From Forficula auricularia (taxonomy: Eukaryota; Arthropoda; Insecta; Dermaptera; Forficulidae), in contig JALMQS010000729.1 of assembly GCA_024734495.1 (NCBI GenBank), positions 1,674,001-1,738,000 of the forward strand: 64,000 bases of DNA, in the 5' to 3' direction. A program made the position numbers and the translations under genes. Shown here piece after piece: positions 54,813 to 64,000 of the stretch. A model generated the notes under the pieces. The model did no database searches. It was not told the DNA's origin and saw only the letters and a list, made by a program, of their open reading frames with translations. How positions within the stretch are numbered: position 1 is the first letter of the stretch; the number at the start of each line of letters is the position of its first letter.

Positions 54813-55645
54813 ATATATATATTAAAAATGTTTTCTAAAAAAATAATTTTAAAAATTTTCTTTACTTTATTTAAAATGTTTTACCAAGAACCTACACCAT
54901 TCTAACTTAACAAAATTAATTCCAATCTCAACGAGTATCTTAATTTATTCATTAAAATTTTCTGTAAACATAGCTTAATTTTAAACTGTTTTCCTTTATC
55001 ACATAAAAAACTATATTTGGGTTATCTAACTACTTGTTAGCTAGAATTTATAGAATTTCTTTAAAATTATCTGTTATTTGTAATAATGTTGTACTTATAT
55101 TATTTCTCAGTATATTTTGTATCAAATAACTTGAAGATTCTGCTCTATGAAGCCTCATAGCATTGTTAAAAAAACAAATAAATAAATCCACATCACGTTC
55201 TCCACATTTTACAGAGAAAATAAGAATTTTCATTAACAAGGACGCCTGTAGGGAGGCTAGTTCGATCCAGAGGCCTCTTTTGGTTGCATATATACAGGCG
55301 GACAGATTTCGTAGACAATTCTTTCGTAGTTGTTACCTGGTTTTAGTTAAAAGCAATATATTAATATTAGAATTCAAGTAAAAAGGTCGAATTTTTTATT
55401 TGCATCCAGAATTGAATGAAATTGAAATAAAATTTAATTTAATTTTTTTCAACGTTTTGACCCACTCCTACCATCATCAAGGCATCGCTATGCACAAAGT
55501 TTTGAAATTAAACGCAATTAAAAATAAAATTAATAAACACAATTTTACTTAATTTTGGTCCATTTCCTGGTTATAGGATTCCTATGGTTTTGAAAAGATT
55601 GTAAAATAGTAATTAATTCTAATAGAGAAAGAAATCAATCAATCT
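54813..55645. other. AT-rich, no gene seen
   Basis: Possible decayed hammerhead-like text on the minus strand near 55450-55485 (TTGATGATGG ... GGGTCAAAACG). GC-richer 55240-55330 is unrecognised. Confidence 0.35.
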
Positions 55646-55650
55646 TTTTC

Positions 55651-55790
55651 GGACAAATTCTAAGATTTTAGTAGAAATATTATTAAATTGCGATATCAGA
55701 GGGGATTCATCCCCCAGGAGTCGAACCTGAGAACTAACACGCTATCCGGGCAGTCAGCTCACACCCTCGAGACAAAAACCTCTCTCTGAA
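55651..55790 (-). repeat. Family G tRNA-like repeat, one arm
   Basis: Opposite strand to 1466-1658: GAGGGTGTGAGCTGACTGCCC, B box AGGTTCGACTCC, then the single arm down to GGACAAATTC at 55651. It shows that the tRNA-like piece plus one arm exists without the second arm. Confidence 0.7.
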
Positions 55791-56344
55791 TCGCAATATA
55801 TGATATAAGCACAGAAATTTTTCACTCCATTCTTCTAGAACGGAAATTAAAAATTTTTTGATTCTGATTTTTGAAAAAACTACCAACTATTTTCAAAAAA
55901 AGATGCTCAAAACTTTAATTATTAATTCTAATATTTCTAGAGTTTCGCAAAGAGAAACAACTCTGCTACTCTCGGCAAAACAAAAACTTTTCAATTTTTA
56001 GAGTTTTATAATTTTTATTTTACTAAAAATATTTGGGATTTTTTTCAAAAATTTCTAAAACAACTCGCGTATCACCTACACGGTTTCTTTTAATTTAATT
56101 TAAACCAAGTTTTCGCACGTAACAAACAGCATGTCAGACGAACAACTTCTATTTACATAAATAATTTAGGGTATATTTGTACACTTCTTAGTTAAACTTC
56201 CCATTATGTTAAGAACATGAAAATTATATATGTTTTTATAAAAACTAATTAAAAAAAAACGACTTCAACAAAATAATCACAAGAATTAAAATCAAAAAAC
56301 TAAAAAGTCCTCTAGTATTTTTTTTCTAAATAAGATATTTTTAA
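55791..56344. other. AT-rich, no gene seen
   Basis: Contains another ACAACTCTGCTACTCTCGGC repeat near 55957. No gene. Confidence 0.4.
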
Positions 56345-56471
56345 CTCCTTGTCTGCTCCAATATAAGAAGGTTAAATGTTGGAAAGAAAAATTTGAAAAT
56401 AGAGTTCTAGTCCCTAGAGGTCATAGGGATAAACGAGTTAGCAAATGCATTTGTTCAGTTAGTATCTAATT

Positions 56472-57082
56472 CAGTGATTCTCAACCTTTTCTTTGTTGCG
56501 GCACTTTTAAAAATTTGGCGGCACACTAACAATAGTTTAAAAAAATTTTACTTACCTATAATACCCTGTGTTACTGTGTAAAATATGTAGTTTATGATAA
56601 TAATTTTCAATGTAAAATAAAATAATATGTACTACAAAGACAACATGATGTTCATTGAGTGATTAATTATAAATTAATTATAAGAATACATTTAAGGCGA
56701 AATTTGAGCTTGATGATTTTTGATAATTTGGTTTATATTTGGTTGTAAAAATGATAATGCCACGCTCATTTCGTCATCTACATTTAAAAGTCTCGATCTT
56801 TTTTGCGTTTTTATATTGGTTAATGCTGAAAATCCGAATTCGCACAAATAAGATGTAGAAAATTGTAATAATATTTTTAAAGCTTTTTTGGCTATCATGG
56901 GATAATCACATCTAATTTAATCCAAAATGAATTAATTGACTCTTTCGAATGTTTTGAAATTAAATCTCGATTATTACAAAGCGAAATAAATTTTCATTAT
57001 TTGCATTTCTAAAATTTGGCGGCACACTTCAAGAATTTCGCGGCACATAAAAGTGCCGCGGCACAGTGGTTGAGAATAACTG
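56472..57082 (-). mobile_element. hAT element, internally deleted
   Basis: CAGTGATTCTCAACC at the left; the right end reads CAGTTATTCTCAACCACTG on the other strand. GTGCCGC/GCGGCAC sub-terminal pairs. An 8-bp duplication ATCTAATT / ATCTAATC (56464-56471, 57083-57090) differs at one base. 611 bp long. Confidence 0.88.
56692..56898 (-). pseudogene. hAT transposase C-terminal dimerisation region
   Basis: The peptide has ALKILLQFSTSYLCEFGFSA, LTNIKTQKRSRL, MSVALSFLQPNI and a short tail. The F-x-T-x-Y-L-C-E-x-G-F-S-A-L...IK.K.R.RL pattern is the hallmark of the hAT C-terminus as found in ZBED/Charlie-like transposases. It reads from about residue 1 of the frame to the stop at 56692. Upstream catalytic parts are deleted, so it cannot act by itself. 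Confidence 0.85.
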
Positions 57083-57124
57083 ATCTAATCAAATCGCAAA
57101 TGAGTGGGGAATGTTTAAAAATCG

Positions 57125-58110
57125 TGTATTTTGTGTTTAGAGGGACTTTTTTTAAATAAATACTAAAAAAATTGTTAGAGACATTTTTCAATAAAATGAC
57201 CAAAAGAAAGTGTTTGATTTCATTTCTCTCAGATATATCGTTTTTGAGTTATTGCTATCACAAGCTGAACATTTTAATTTAAAGGGGATGAAAACTAATT
57301 CAAGACGATGGAGTAAGTGAAAGTCACATGGACAATATCAAAAATTGGAACACTTAAAAGTAATTCTCTGGAATTGCCATTCTGATAATTCACTTATTCT
57401 ACATAAAAGAATGTAATTACAAGTATATTCATCATTTTGAAAAAAATGAAATAATTCATGTGTAGGTGTTTTAGGGGTGCGAGAGGTTCGAAGTGATTTC
57501 CAGAGCCATTAAAACCTACTGATGGTATCTGCATATGGTCGCAGCCGGAGATGAATTGGAAAATTTCCATCCGGTTCTAGTATATTGGAAGGTACAATCA
57601 TTTTACCTTTCATTTTTTATAAAACAAATTTATTTCCACAGATAGATTAACAAATGAAATATTTGACCTTTAGAGCGTTTCCTGAGTTTTTCGACAATTG
57701 GCTAAAATCACGATAAGAGTGATATATCTATCTCTTTAACCAAATTCACCCCCCCCTTGACATTTATTAACGGAAAGTTATCCTGAAAACAAAATCATTT
57801 CTCCTAAACGAAAAATAATTTTAGTTCCCTGATGCTGATTTTAGCCAATATAAAATATTTAAAGCTTTTATCTGATATAAGAGGAGAAGTTAAACATCTT
57901 TTCTGTTGTTAACTGTCAAATTAAAGGAAAAAGTGAAAAAATTTCAAGACTCGGTACGTTGAAATGACCCAATACTTGGTATTGGCAGGGTGCGCGACGA
58001 AAACGACATCTGACGGCTGCATTAAATCATGCTCTAGAGCCGTGAAAGAGGTGCTAAATGTTTATAAAATTAATTTATTTTGCATTAATAAGTAATGTAA
58101 ATAAGCTGAC
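57125..58110. other. No gene seen
   Basis: AT-rich with slightly GC-richer patches (57470-57560; 57985-58050) lacking recognisable coding content. Confidence 0.4.
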
Positions 58111-58112
58111 GT

Positions 58113-58738
58113 GTTCTGATGTGGCCATCCACTTGACTTTACCATAAAGCCTGAATATTTATTAAAATTAGAGGAGGGGGTTAGTTTTTGCATTTTTAGA
58201 TTACTCTGGCCCCACTGATTATGTATATAAAATTTGGTTGAGTTTGGTAAATGGCAAATATTTTCATTTTTTGACCCCCATTTTGGGGGTTAGTTTTGCA
58301 TTTTTAGACTTCTTGGGTCCCACTGATTATGTATATAAAATTTGGTTGAGTTTGCTCAAATGGCCTGAATTTTTAATATTTAACCCCCTCCACCCCCTTA
58401 ATTCTGGGTCGATATGCACCAAAATCTAATCAGCTCTTAATGAAGATGCACCAAAACTACGTGTGAAATTTAGTTTCGATATTCAAACTAGTTTTTGAGC
58501 TAGATCGTCCACAAAAATTTGGTAACCCACAGACTAACAGACATTTTGACAAAACAATTATTATCTCGAAAAATATAATTTTTTCGATGTTCACTTAATA
58601 AAGCTTTTTTGTAGAGCGAAATGCCATGGTTTCGCTCAATTTTTTTAATCAAAATAGTTTCAGACGTTTTTGAGATATTTCGAAAAAAAAGGAAAAAAAA
58701 ACCTATTTTCATTCACGATTACAATACTTGACCATACC
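58113..58738 (+). repeat. Dispersed repeat H, copy 2
   Basis: Same limits as 53233-53924. Contains two module units (TTAGTTTTTGCATTTTTAG, TATGTATATAAAATTTGG) at 58165-58350 against one to two in copy 1; the right 350 bp match closely (GCACCAAAACTACGTGTGA, AGTTTCAGACGTTTTTGAG). Confidence 0.75.
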
Positions 58739-58739
58739 T

Positions 58740-60510
58740 AAAACATGTTTAAGAACCTCAAAGGAAAAGTACAATACCTGTAGTGAATAAAAGATATTGA
58801 AACATACAAAGTATGAAAAGTGTTAATAAGTAGTAAAGTTATTATTGGAATAAGGCTATCAGGCGATACCAATGCAAATGATGGTTGTAATAACATGAGA
58901 GGTGTAATAATTAAAAATAAAAAAAAATCAGCATAGTCAACTGAATTTTTTAAATAATAATTTATTTTCAATATATTCTTTTATTAGCTTTGGGTTTAAA
59001 ATTTTCCAATTATAATTGGTAAATTTTATTAATTTTCACGCAACGATGAATGTCATAATTCAAACAGGGTTTGAGGTAGTATCTCAGAAGATATTATTTC
59101 AACCTCAAACAGAAACAATGAATAAAGACAAATCATTAGTTACGGCTGGTCATGTCAGAGATGTCAAAGGATTTAGACAATGTGGCAAAAGTTATCTAAT
59201 AAAATCTAAAGTAATTAGACAAACATCTGTTACTTTAGTTCCCTATGATACTATCCGTCAACACTAAAAAAAATTGTTTTTATTAAAAAGTCGACACATA
59301 ACAAATTCAATAATTCAAATTAATAATCATCATCATATTCAAAAAACCATACACATCAGTCGGAGTACACATGTTACTAAGTTATGTTAGGCGTTTTTTA
59401 CTTTTTCTCTTAACTGCATTTATCCATTTTTTCCGTTTTTCTTATTTCCAACTAGCAACTGGAAATGTATAAAATTCCCAGTCACTATTTCTGCCTGTAT
59501 TTTTACAATTAACTACACATCAACTATTATACACAATTTTTAATATTACTTTTTATTTGTTTACCCTGAACGAGAGCATGATTTAACGAAAATTTGACCA
59601 CAACGAGCACTGCGATCGATTTAGTTGTCCCCACCATGCACTCTGGCAATAGTTTGTTAAAATAAAATTTAAGGATTCAATTTTTCTTCTGATTTTTTGC
59701 ATCTCTTCTCAAAGAATGTGCCCATAATTTATTATTGGAAATGAAAACATTTTGGCACAAGCAAATGTTTAGTCCAGACACACACATAGACCAAAGAACT
59801 ATATTGGAAAATGCTCTCACTTCACATTTCAGACATTTCTAAACACAAATATACGAAAAAAAATCAAATTTGCTCAGCAAGTTGGAGTATTGAATTAGCT
59901 GAGAAGTTTATATTTTTTCTCTTAAAGTCTGAAAAGTGGAAAAAATAATTTTTGAACATGATTTTTTTACGGCTGTTTGTGTGTTTGGTTACTCAAGGAC
60001 GGCAGTAGTATAAAGTCCGTTCTCGAGTCATATTGTTTGTAATTTTAAAATAAAGAACTGATTAAATTTTTGAGTTTCTAATTTTCATAAATTCTGGATG
60101 AAAAAAGTATAAAAACATTGAATTGCAATTATGGAGAGTTTTTAACTGTAGCTATGCTTCTTATTAAAGTACCAAACGCTTCCAACGCATAGACTAGTTA
60201 AAATTTGAGCTCAGCCTCATAATAATCATTCAATCAAAATTTTAATTCGATTTTTGATTTTAGGTACAATCAACAGTCAATACACATAGTAACGATATAA
60301 ATTTATAAATTTCAATTTTGTATCCCATTAAGTTTACAATTTATAATCATCTGACAGATAGATAGATAGATTACAATTTGAATTTTTATTTAAATGACTC
60401 ATAATTAATTATGTGTGATTTAAATTAAAATTAAAATTTTAATCAAATTAATCACAAAAATAAAAAACTTCAACAGCTTCATTACTAATAGATAGATAGA
60501 TTTTAATATT
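58740..60510. other. AT-rich, no gene supported
   Basis: The 83-codon frame at 59016-59267 ends KSYLIKSKVIRQTSVTLVPY, which looks more protein-like than its neighbours, but I cannot assign it. Nothing else recognised. Confidence 0.3.
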
Positions 60511-60514
60511 GCTC

Positions 60515-61125
60515 TGAGAAATGGTACCGCGACATTTAAGCCCCAGACAAAATATCCCCGACAAAACATCTCCCGACAAAATATCTCCCGACAAAATATC
60601 TCCCGACAAAATATCCCCCGACAAAATATCCCAAGGACAAAATATCCCCCAACATAATATCTTCTGACAAAATATTCCCCAGTATAAGGGAGAATACAAA
60701 AGAGATTAAGTGAGAAGCTTATAATCATAGTTTTGAATAATATAAACAGACTTTCATATTTTGGCGGCTAATTAGCCGTTTGAAAGTGCTGCTGTCAGTC
60801 GTGTTTGATTAGGAAAAAATGGGAGTCCCAAACACACCCCGCCCGGCGATTGGCTGGTTCGGTTTTCAATGTGTGTTTGATTAGAAAAAAAATGGGAGCC
60901 CGAAACACACCCCGCCCGGACTAAAGTTTCGGAGGTTCGGTTAATATATATTAACCGAACCGGAGTGGATTTGCATTACTCATAAGATTCACGAGGGGAA
61001 GGGTTATTTTGTCATGAGATATTTTGTCTGAAGGATATTTTGTCGGGGGATATTTTATCGGGGGATGTTTTGTCGGGGTTATTTTGTCGGGGGCTGAAAT
61101 GTCGCGGAATCCTGAGAAATATATT
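60515..61125. mobile_element. Inverted-repeat element with CGACAAAATAT minisatellite arms
   Basis: The left arm has about nine ~17-bp units (CCCGACAAAATATC); the right arm has five in opposite orientation (GATATTTTGTCGGGG). Outer pairs CCGCGACATTT and AAATGTCGCGG frame the arrays. The centre contains a ~70-bp tandem pair (GTGTTTGATTAG, ATGGGAG, AAACACACCCCGCCCGG) and a perfect hairpin GGTTCGGTTAATATA/TATATTAACCGAACC (60932-60961). Confidence 0.75.
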
Positions 61126-61750
61126 CTCCTGGAGCATAAAAGTTACAAATTATATTCAATTAATAAGTTGTTGTAGGGAAATAAGGACAATAGCTTATGC
61201 AAAAAAATTTTATTTTTTGCCAACGTTTCGTCAACTTTGTTGACTTCCGCAGAGCTTATATTCAATATCTGCTTTCAAAATTCAACCAAGAAAGTACAAA
61301 AAATATTTACATTTAACATAAAAAAAAAGAAAAATTATTAAAATTAATTGATAATTTGAAATCAAATTACAAGATAGAGAGAGAATGTTATACTTTTGAA
61401 CCCGAACACTATAAAGATTAATTTAAAATCAAAAATCTAGTCGTTAAAGAAAAAACTACACTATTAAAAATTTCTTATATAATTTTACTATAAAAATGAG
61501 AACTCTGGCCTCAAAACTTTTTAGTAATATTATATACCAGTATTTTAATCTTAAAACATATTTTTTAGTAATACAAAGTTACAATTTATTTTTCTATTTT
61601 TGCAATGAGTTATAATTTTACCATAATATAGTATTTTTTTACAGTACTCAATCTTGTAATTTTCCCATCTATTTGTTTTGTAAACATATAGTAAATTTAC
61701 AATTTTTTTAATAGTGTACCTAAATAATTATTTTTAATCAAAATAAAAAT
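61126..61750 (-). other. AT-rich, one hammerhead-like core
   Basis: Minus strand 61224-61252: CTGCGGA, A, GTCAAC-AAA-GTTGAC (six pairs), GAAACGTTGG. No gene. Confidence 0.5.
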
Positions 61751-61753
61751 ATT

Positions 61754-61784
61754 GAAATTCGTGTGACGTAATTTATGGACGGCC
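61754..61784. mobile_element. Lone end of the Harbinger-type MITE family
   Basis: GAAATTCGTGTGACGTAATTTATGGACGGCC followed by ACTTA matches the terminal text of 42653-43809 on the opposite strand. The rest of the element is missing. Confidence 0.6.
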
Positions 61785-61932
61785 ACTTAGCCTCAAAATG
61801 TATAGGTAACAAACCTACTTTTATTAGAAACTGTAAAAAATTAAAAATCAGCTAAAACCGGCCTCTTTGGGTGCTTCTCACAGTGTCATTTTTAATTTAA
61901 ATTGATATAAAAAAATTAAATACAGCAAACTT

Positions 61933-62158
61933 CTTGAGGATACAAATTCTCATTTAAATAGGTGTTGGTTTTATTCTTTTTTGACAAAAAAAACACATTT
62001 TTTATCATTTATTTTTCTTAATTTTATTTTATTGTTACCAGGAACGTTTCGACATTTTCATTTGATAAAATTAAGAAAAATAAATGATAAAAAATGTGTT
62101 TTTTTGTCAAAAAAGAATAAAACCAACACCTATTTAAATGAGAATTTGTATCCTCAAG
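61933..62158. repeat. Near-perfect palindrome, ~95-bp arms
   Basis: CTTGAGGATACAAATTCTCA at 61933 returns at 62139-62158. Arms differ only by an A-run length. The ~36-base loop contains GGAACGTTTCGACATTTTC, whose complement has GTCGAAACGTTCC, the 3' half of the hammerhead-like core. Confidence 0.8.
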
Positions 62159-62267
62159 AGTTTAGGTTATATTTAATTATATAAAAAATTCTCAAAAAAC
62201 TAATAAAAAAAATAAAAAAATTAAATCTAATTTCACTTAAAGGGATTTTTAAGTACAACGATGGAGG

Positions 62268-62460
62268 TTGGGTCGGCCGAGATGATAGCATACAAGCCTG
62301 TTAATCAAGTGGATTCGGGTTCGAATCCGGCTCGCGGCTACCGGCTAAAATCTGATCCCTAGATAGAAGACGAAATTTAAAATAATAGTATCGTAAATTG
62401 ACTGATGGATAGAAAGGCGGAAAAGCCAAAAAAAGTAAACGGATATCTGAGACTCTAGGG
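62268..62460 (+). mobile_element. tRNA-derived SINE
   Basis: A box GGGTCGGCCGAGATGATAGC near 62270 and canonical B box GGTTCGAATCC (62318-62328), then GGCTACCGGCTAAAATCTGATC and a body to about 62440. Related to the SINE at 10241. Confidence 0.7.
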
Positions 62461-63480
62461 AGTTTTTTATTTGTATTTTTGATCCAACTTAAAATTTGTG
62501 CCACCCCATAATAATAGCTCCCTTGAAATGATATCGCTAAAGTGATAATGAAGAGAAAACGATTGAATTGAAAAAACTAAATCATTCGGATAATATATAA
62601 GACGCCAAATCATCGAACTTTCTTTTTATTATTATTGTCAGATGGGATTTGCGGCCGCATCTCGCTATCCATTTTTTAAGCATTCTAAACTTGTTCCATC
62701 ATTAAACGGAAAAAAGTTGAAATGTGTTGCAACGCCCGCAAGCAAAACTCGTTAAACTGTGCAAATCTTGCCTCTCGGTAAGTACCCGATCATCAAGTGA
62801 GAAACTGCCGATGGAATTTTCACCGCTAATCTGCCAAGTTATCAACCAACAACTGTAAGAAACGATAGGCAAATGATTGTATGGAAAAACGCACAGAAAT
62901 ACCCCCTCCTTTCTCTCATGGAAAGTAATATTGTGGAATTTTAAGCTATTTATAAATATGCATATATTTAACGACCCTTCTAACTCGGCGAAAATAAATC
63001 ATGGACCAGCGTGACATTTAACTTCACACAGGCGTCGTAGGAGAATTTAAAAATCCAACGCGTCGCTGATTAATGCTTTATTAAGATTTATAGAATATTT
63101 TATTAAACATGAATGTCTCTCGCCAGGTGGATTGAATGATAGCAGAATTAACAACCGAGACAAACAAACAGAATACATTACAAATGCATTCATTAACAGA
63201 TTAACACCATCAAGATATAAAATTAGCTTGCAGATTGGAATAATGCTAACTAGCAAGAAAACAGCTCGGGATAAAAGTATTTTCCTAACTAGAGTGTTTC
63301 GCCCCCTGGATCTCTAAAGTCTATAGTATCCTTAAAGTTCATTATCAATTAAATTGAATTCTATTTACTTTTAAGACCAAAAATGGTCTTTTCTAATGTG
63401 ATTTTTATTGAAGGAAAATACAATTAAAAATACTTGTACTAAGAGCTCATTTCCCTGTAAAATATATTAGTTTTACAAAT
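62461..63480. other. No gene supported
   Basis: 62640-62900 is GC-richer and contains TCTCGGTAAGTACCC, which looks like a splice donor, but no recognisable reading frame leads into it. Nothing else found. Confidence 0.3.
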
Positions 63481-63482
63481 GT

Positions 63483-64000
63483 TTTTTTTTTTTTTTTTTT
63501 TTTTTTTAATGCAATCGAATGCAAGAAGGGGTGCACCAGTAAAGATGCAGCCCCTATGGATCTCGAAAGACCCTTGCATTACCGAAGAGAAGGGAAAGTT
63601 GATTAAGAGAGAGGGTGTAGACGTAGGTGTCTATGCACCCTGGTTTTGAAGGTTTGAAGATCATAGGTGCTGGGAAAGATAGAGGCTGGGAGAGAGTTCC
63701 AGTTCCTTGAAGTCATGGGGATATATGTATTCGCGAATGAAGTGGTCCGGCACTTTTCCAATTTGACCGCGAAAGAGTGTTGGGAGTCGGCAAAACGTGT
63801 GCTGCGTGCAAAGCATGCTTTGGGGGGAATTATTGATTTTATCTCATCAGAGCACCTGCCGTGATAGTATCTATAGAAAAGGGAAAGGGCAGAGACATCT
63901 CTTCGATGAGCTAGCGAGTCGAGGGAGTCGGTGAGGGTAGAATCGTCAATTAGCCTGACGGCTCGTTTCTGAATTGCATCAAGGGTAGCAAGAGAATATT
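63483..64000 (-). mobile_element. LINE entering from the right edge, 3' end inside
   Basis: A T-run on the plus strand (63483-63507) is the A tail of a minus-strand LINE. Its 3' untranslated part is about 95 bases; coding sequence follows to the window edge. Confidence 0.85.
63603..64000 (-). CDS. LINE reverse transcriptase C-terminus (partial)
   Basis: Open without interruption from the window edge to a TAA at 63603-63605. It reads YSLATLDAIQKRAVRLIDDS, LAHRRDVSALSLFYRYYHG, IIPP, RSTRFADSQHSF, NTYIPMTSRNWNSLPASIF and YDLQTFKTRVHRHLR. This is the thumb/tail of a non-LTR RT without RNase H (the L-Q-K-R-A-x-R-L-I ... L-Y-x-x-x-x-G-x-C-S ... F-I-P-R-T-S-x-x-W-N-S-L-P set). The intact frame suggests a fairly recent copy; the catalytic core lies outside the window. 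Related decayed tails: 35752 and 56345. Confidence 0.85.
   Translation of the reverse strand, partial: YSLATLDAIQKRAVRLIDDSTLTDSLDSLAHRRDVSALSLFYRYYHGRCSDEIKSIIPPKACFARSTRFADSQHSFAVKLEKCRTTSFANTYIPMTSRNWNSLPASIFPSTYDLQTFKTRVHRHLRLHPLS

Larger units (their letters stand above)
56345..57120 (-). pseudogene. LINE RT tail fragment split by a hAT element
   Basis: Minus strand: TNAFANSFIPMTSRD, a stop, then NS and FFFPTFNLL near 56345-56450, the same RT tail as at 35752 and 63603. Plus-strand text GTTCAGTTAGTATCTAATT, then after the hAT element AAATCGCAAATGAG, aligns with 29806-29845 (GTTCAGTTAGTAGGTAAC, AATTGCGAAGGGG). This identifies the same LINE family and the insertion point. Confidence 0.65.

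Noticed and set aside
53233..58738. Helitrons for the two H repeats
   Set aside because: No 5' TC / 3' CTRR ends with a terminal hairpin, and no A-T insertion context could be shown.
59016..59267. 83-residue frame ending KSYLIKSKVIRQTSVTLVPY
   Set aside because: It looks mildly protein-like, perhaps a transposon-associated fragment, but no motif can be named with confidence.
60420..60728. Frames with GDILSGDILSGD and FCREIFCREIF repeats
   Set aside because: Products of the CGACAAAATATC minisatellite; no start context or conserved protein.
62750..62790. Host exon ending at TCTCGGTAAGTACCC
   Set aside because: The donor-like sequence is good but no reading frame or acceptor upstream gives a recognisable peptide.

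Overview
The window looks like intronic or intergenic DNA of an arthropod, most likely an insect. It is strongly AT-rich, contains no bacterial-type gene clusters, and is packed with eukaryotic mobile elements: non-LTR retrotransposons, mariner, pogo-like, hAT and PIF/Harbinger-type DNA elements, tRNA- and 5S-derived SINEs, foldback elements and satellites. The species cannot be fixed from the sequence alone. The only host coding sequence I can support is one small exon (33992-34149, minus strand) with good splice sites. It encodes the start of a KH domain of the STAR family (KHDRBS / quaking-related type). Much of the window is therefore probably intron of that gene.

Layout. 0-7 kb: nested SINEs, a tRNA-centred foldback (1466-1658), a nested palindrome (2324-2606), a broken mariner (3585-4488) and a long foldback element (about 4886-6345). 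7-16 kb: a hAT MITE (7754-8367), a Harbinger-type MITE (9616-9875), a 118-bp minisatellite, a LINE fragment, and the first copy of a GACTTC-ended element. 16-22 kb: a young RNase H-bearing LINE (16945-20152) with a 15-bp target duplication and a 5' inversion, then the second GACTTC copy with its central loop flipped. 22-28 kb: several palindromes with hammerhead-like cores, another foldback element and a 5S-derived SINE. 29-35 kb: a pogo-like element with a MITE inside it, a hAT-like element enclosing a 176-bp satellite, and the KH exon. 35-48 kb: LINE fragments, SINE pairs, and a four-deep nest (LINE > Harbinger MITE > hAT > TA-flanked palindrome) at 42.3-43.9 kb, with a second copy of its inner two layers at 44.7-45.7 kb. 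48-64 kb: minisatellite-bearing MITEs, more hammerhead-like palindromes, a hAT relic retaining a transposase C-terminus, and a LINE entering from the right edge.

No metabolic system is encoded. The unusual content is structural: (1) several palindrome families carry a pol III type tRNA-like promoter in the loop; (2) many palindromes carry a CTGANGA-N-stem-GAAA core resembling the hammerhead ribozymes known from Penelope-like elements; (3) two copies of one element have opposite loop orientation between the same inverted arms; (4) one ~120-bp module recurs inside unrelated mobile elements. Target-site duplications and empty sites visible in the window support most of the insertion calls.
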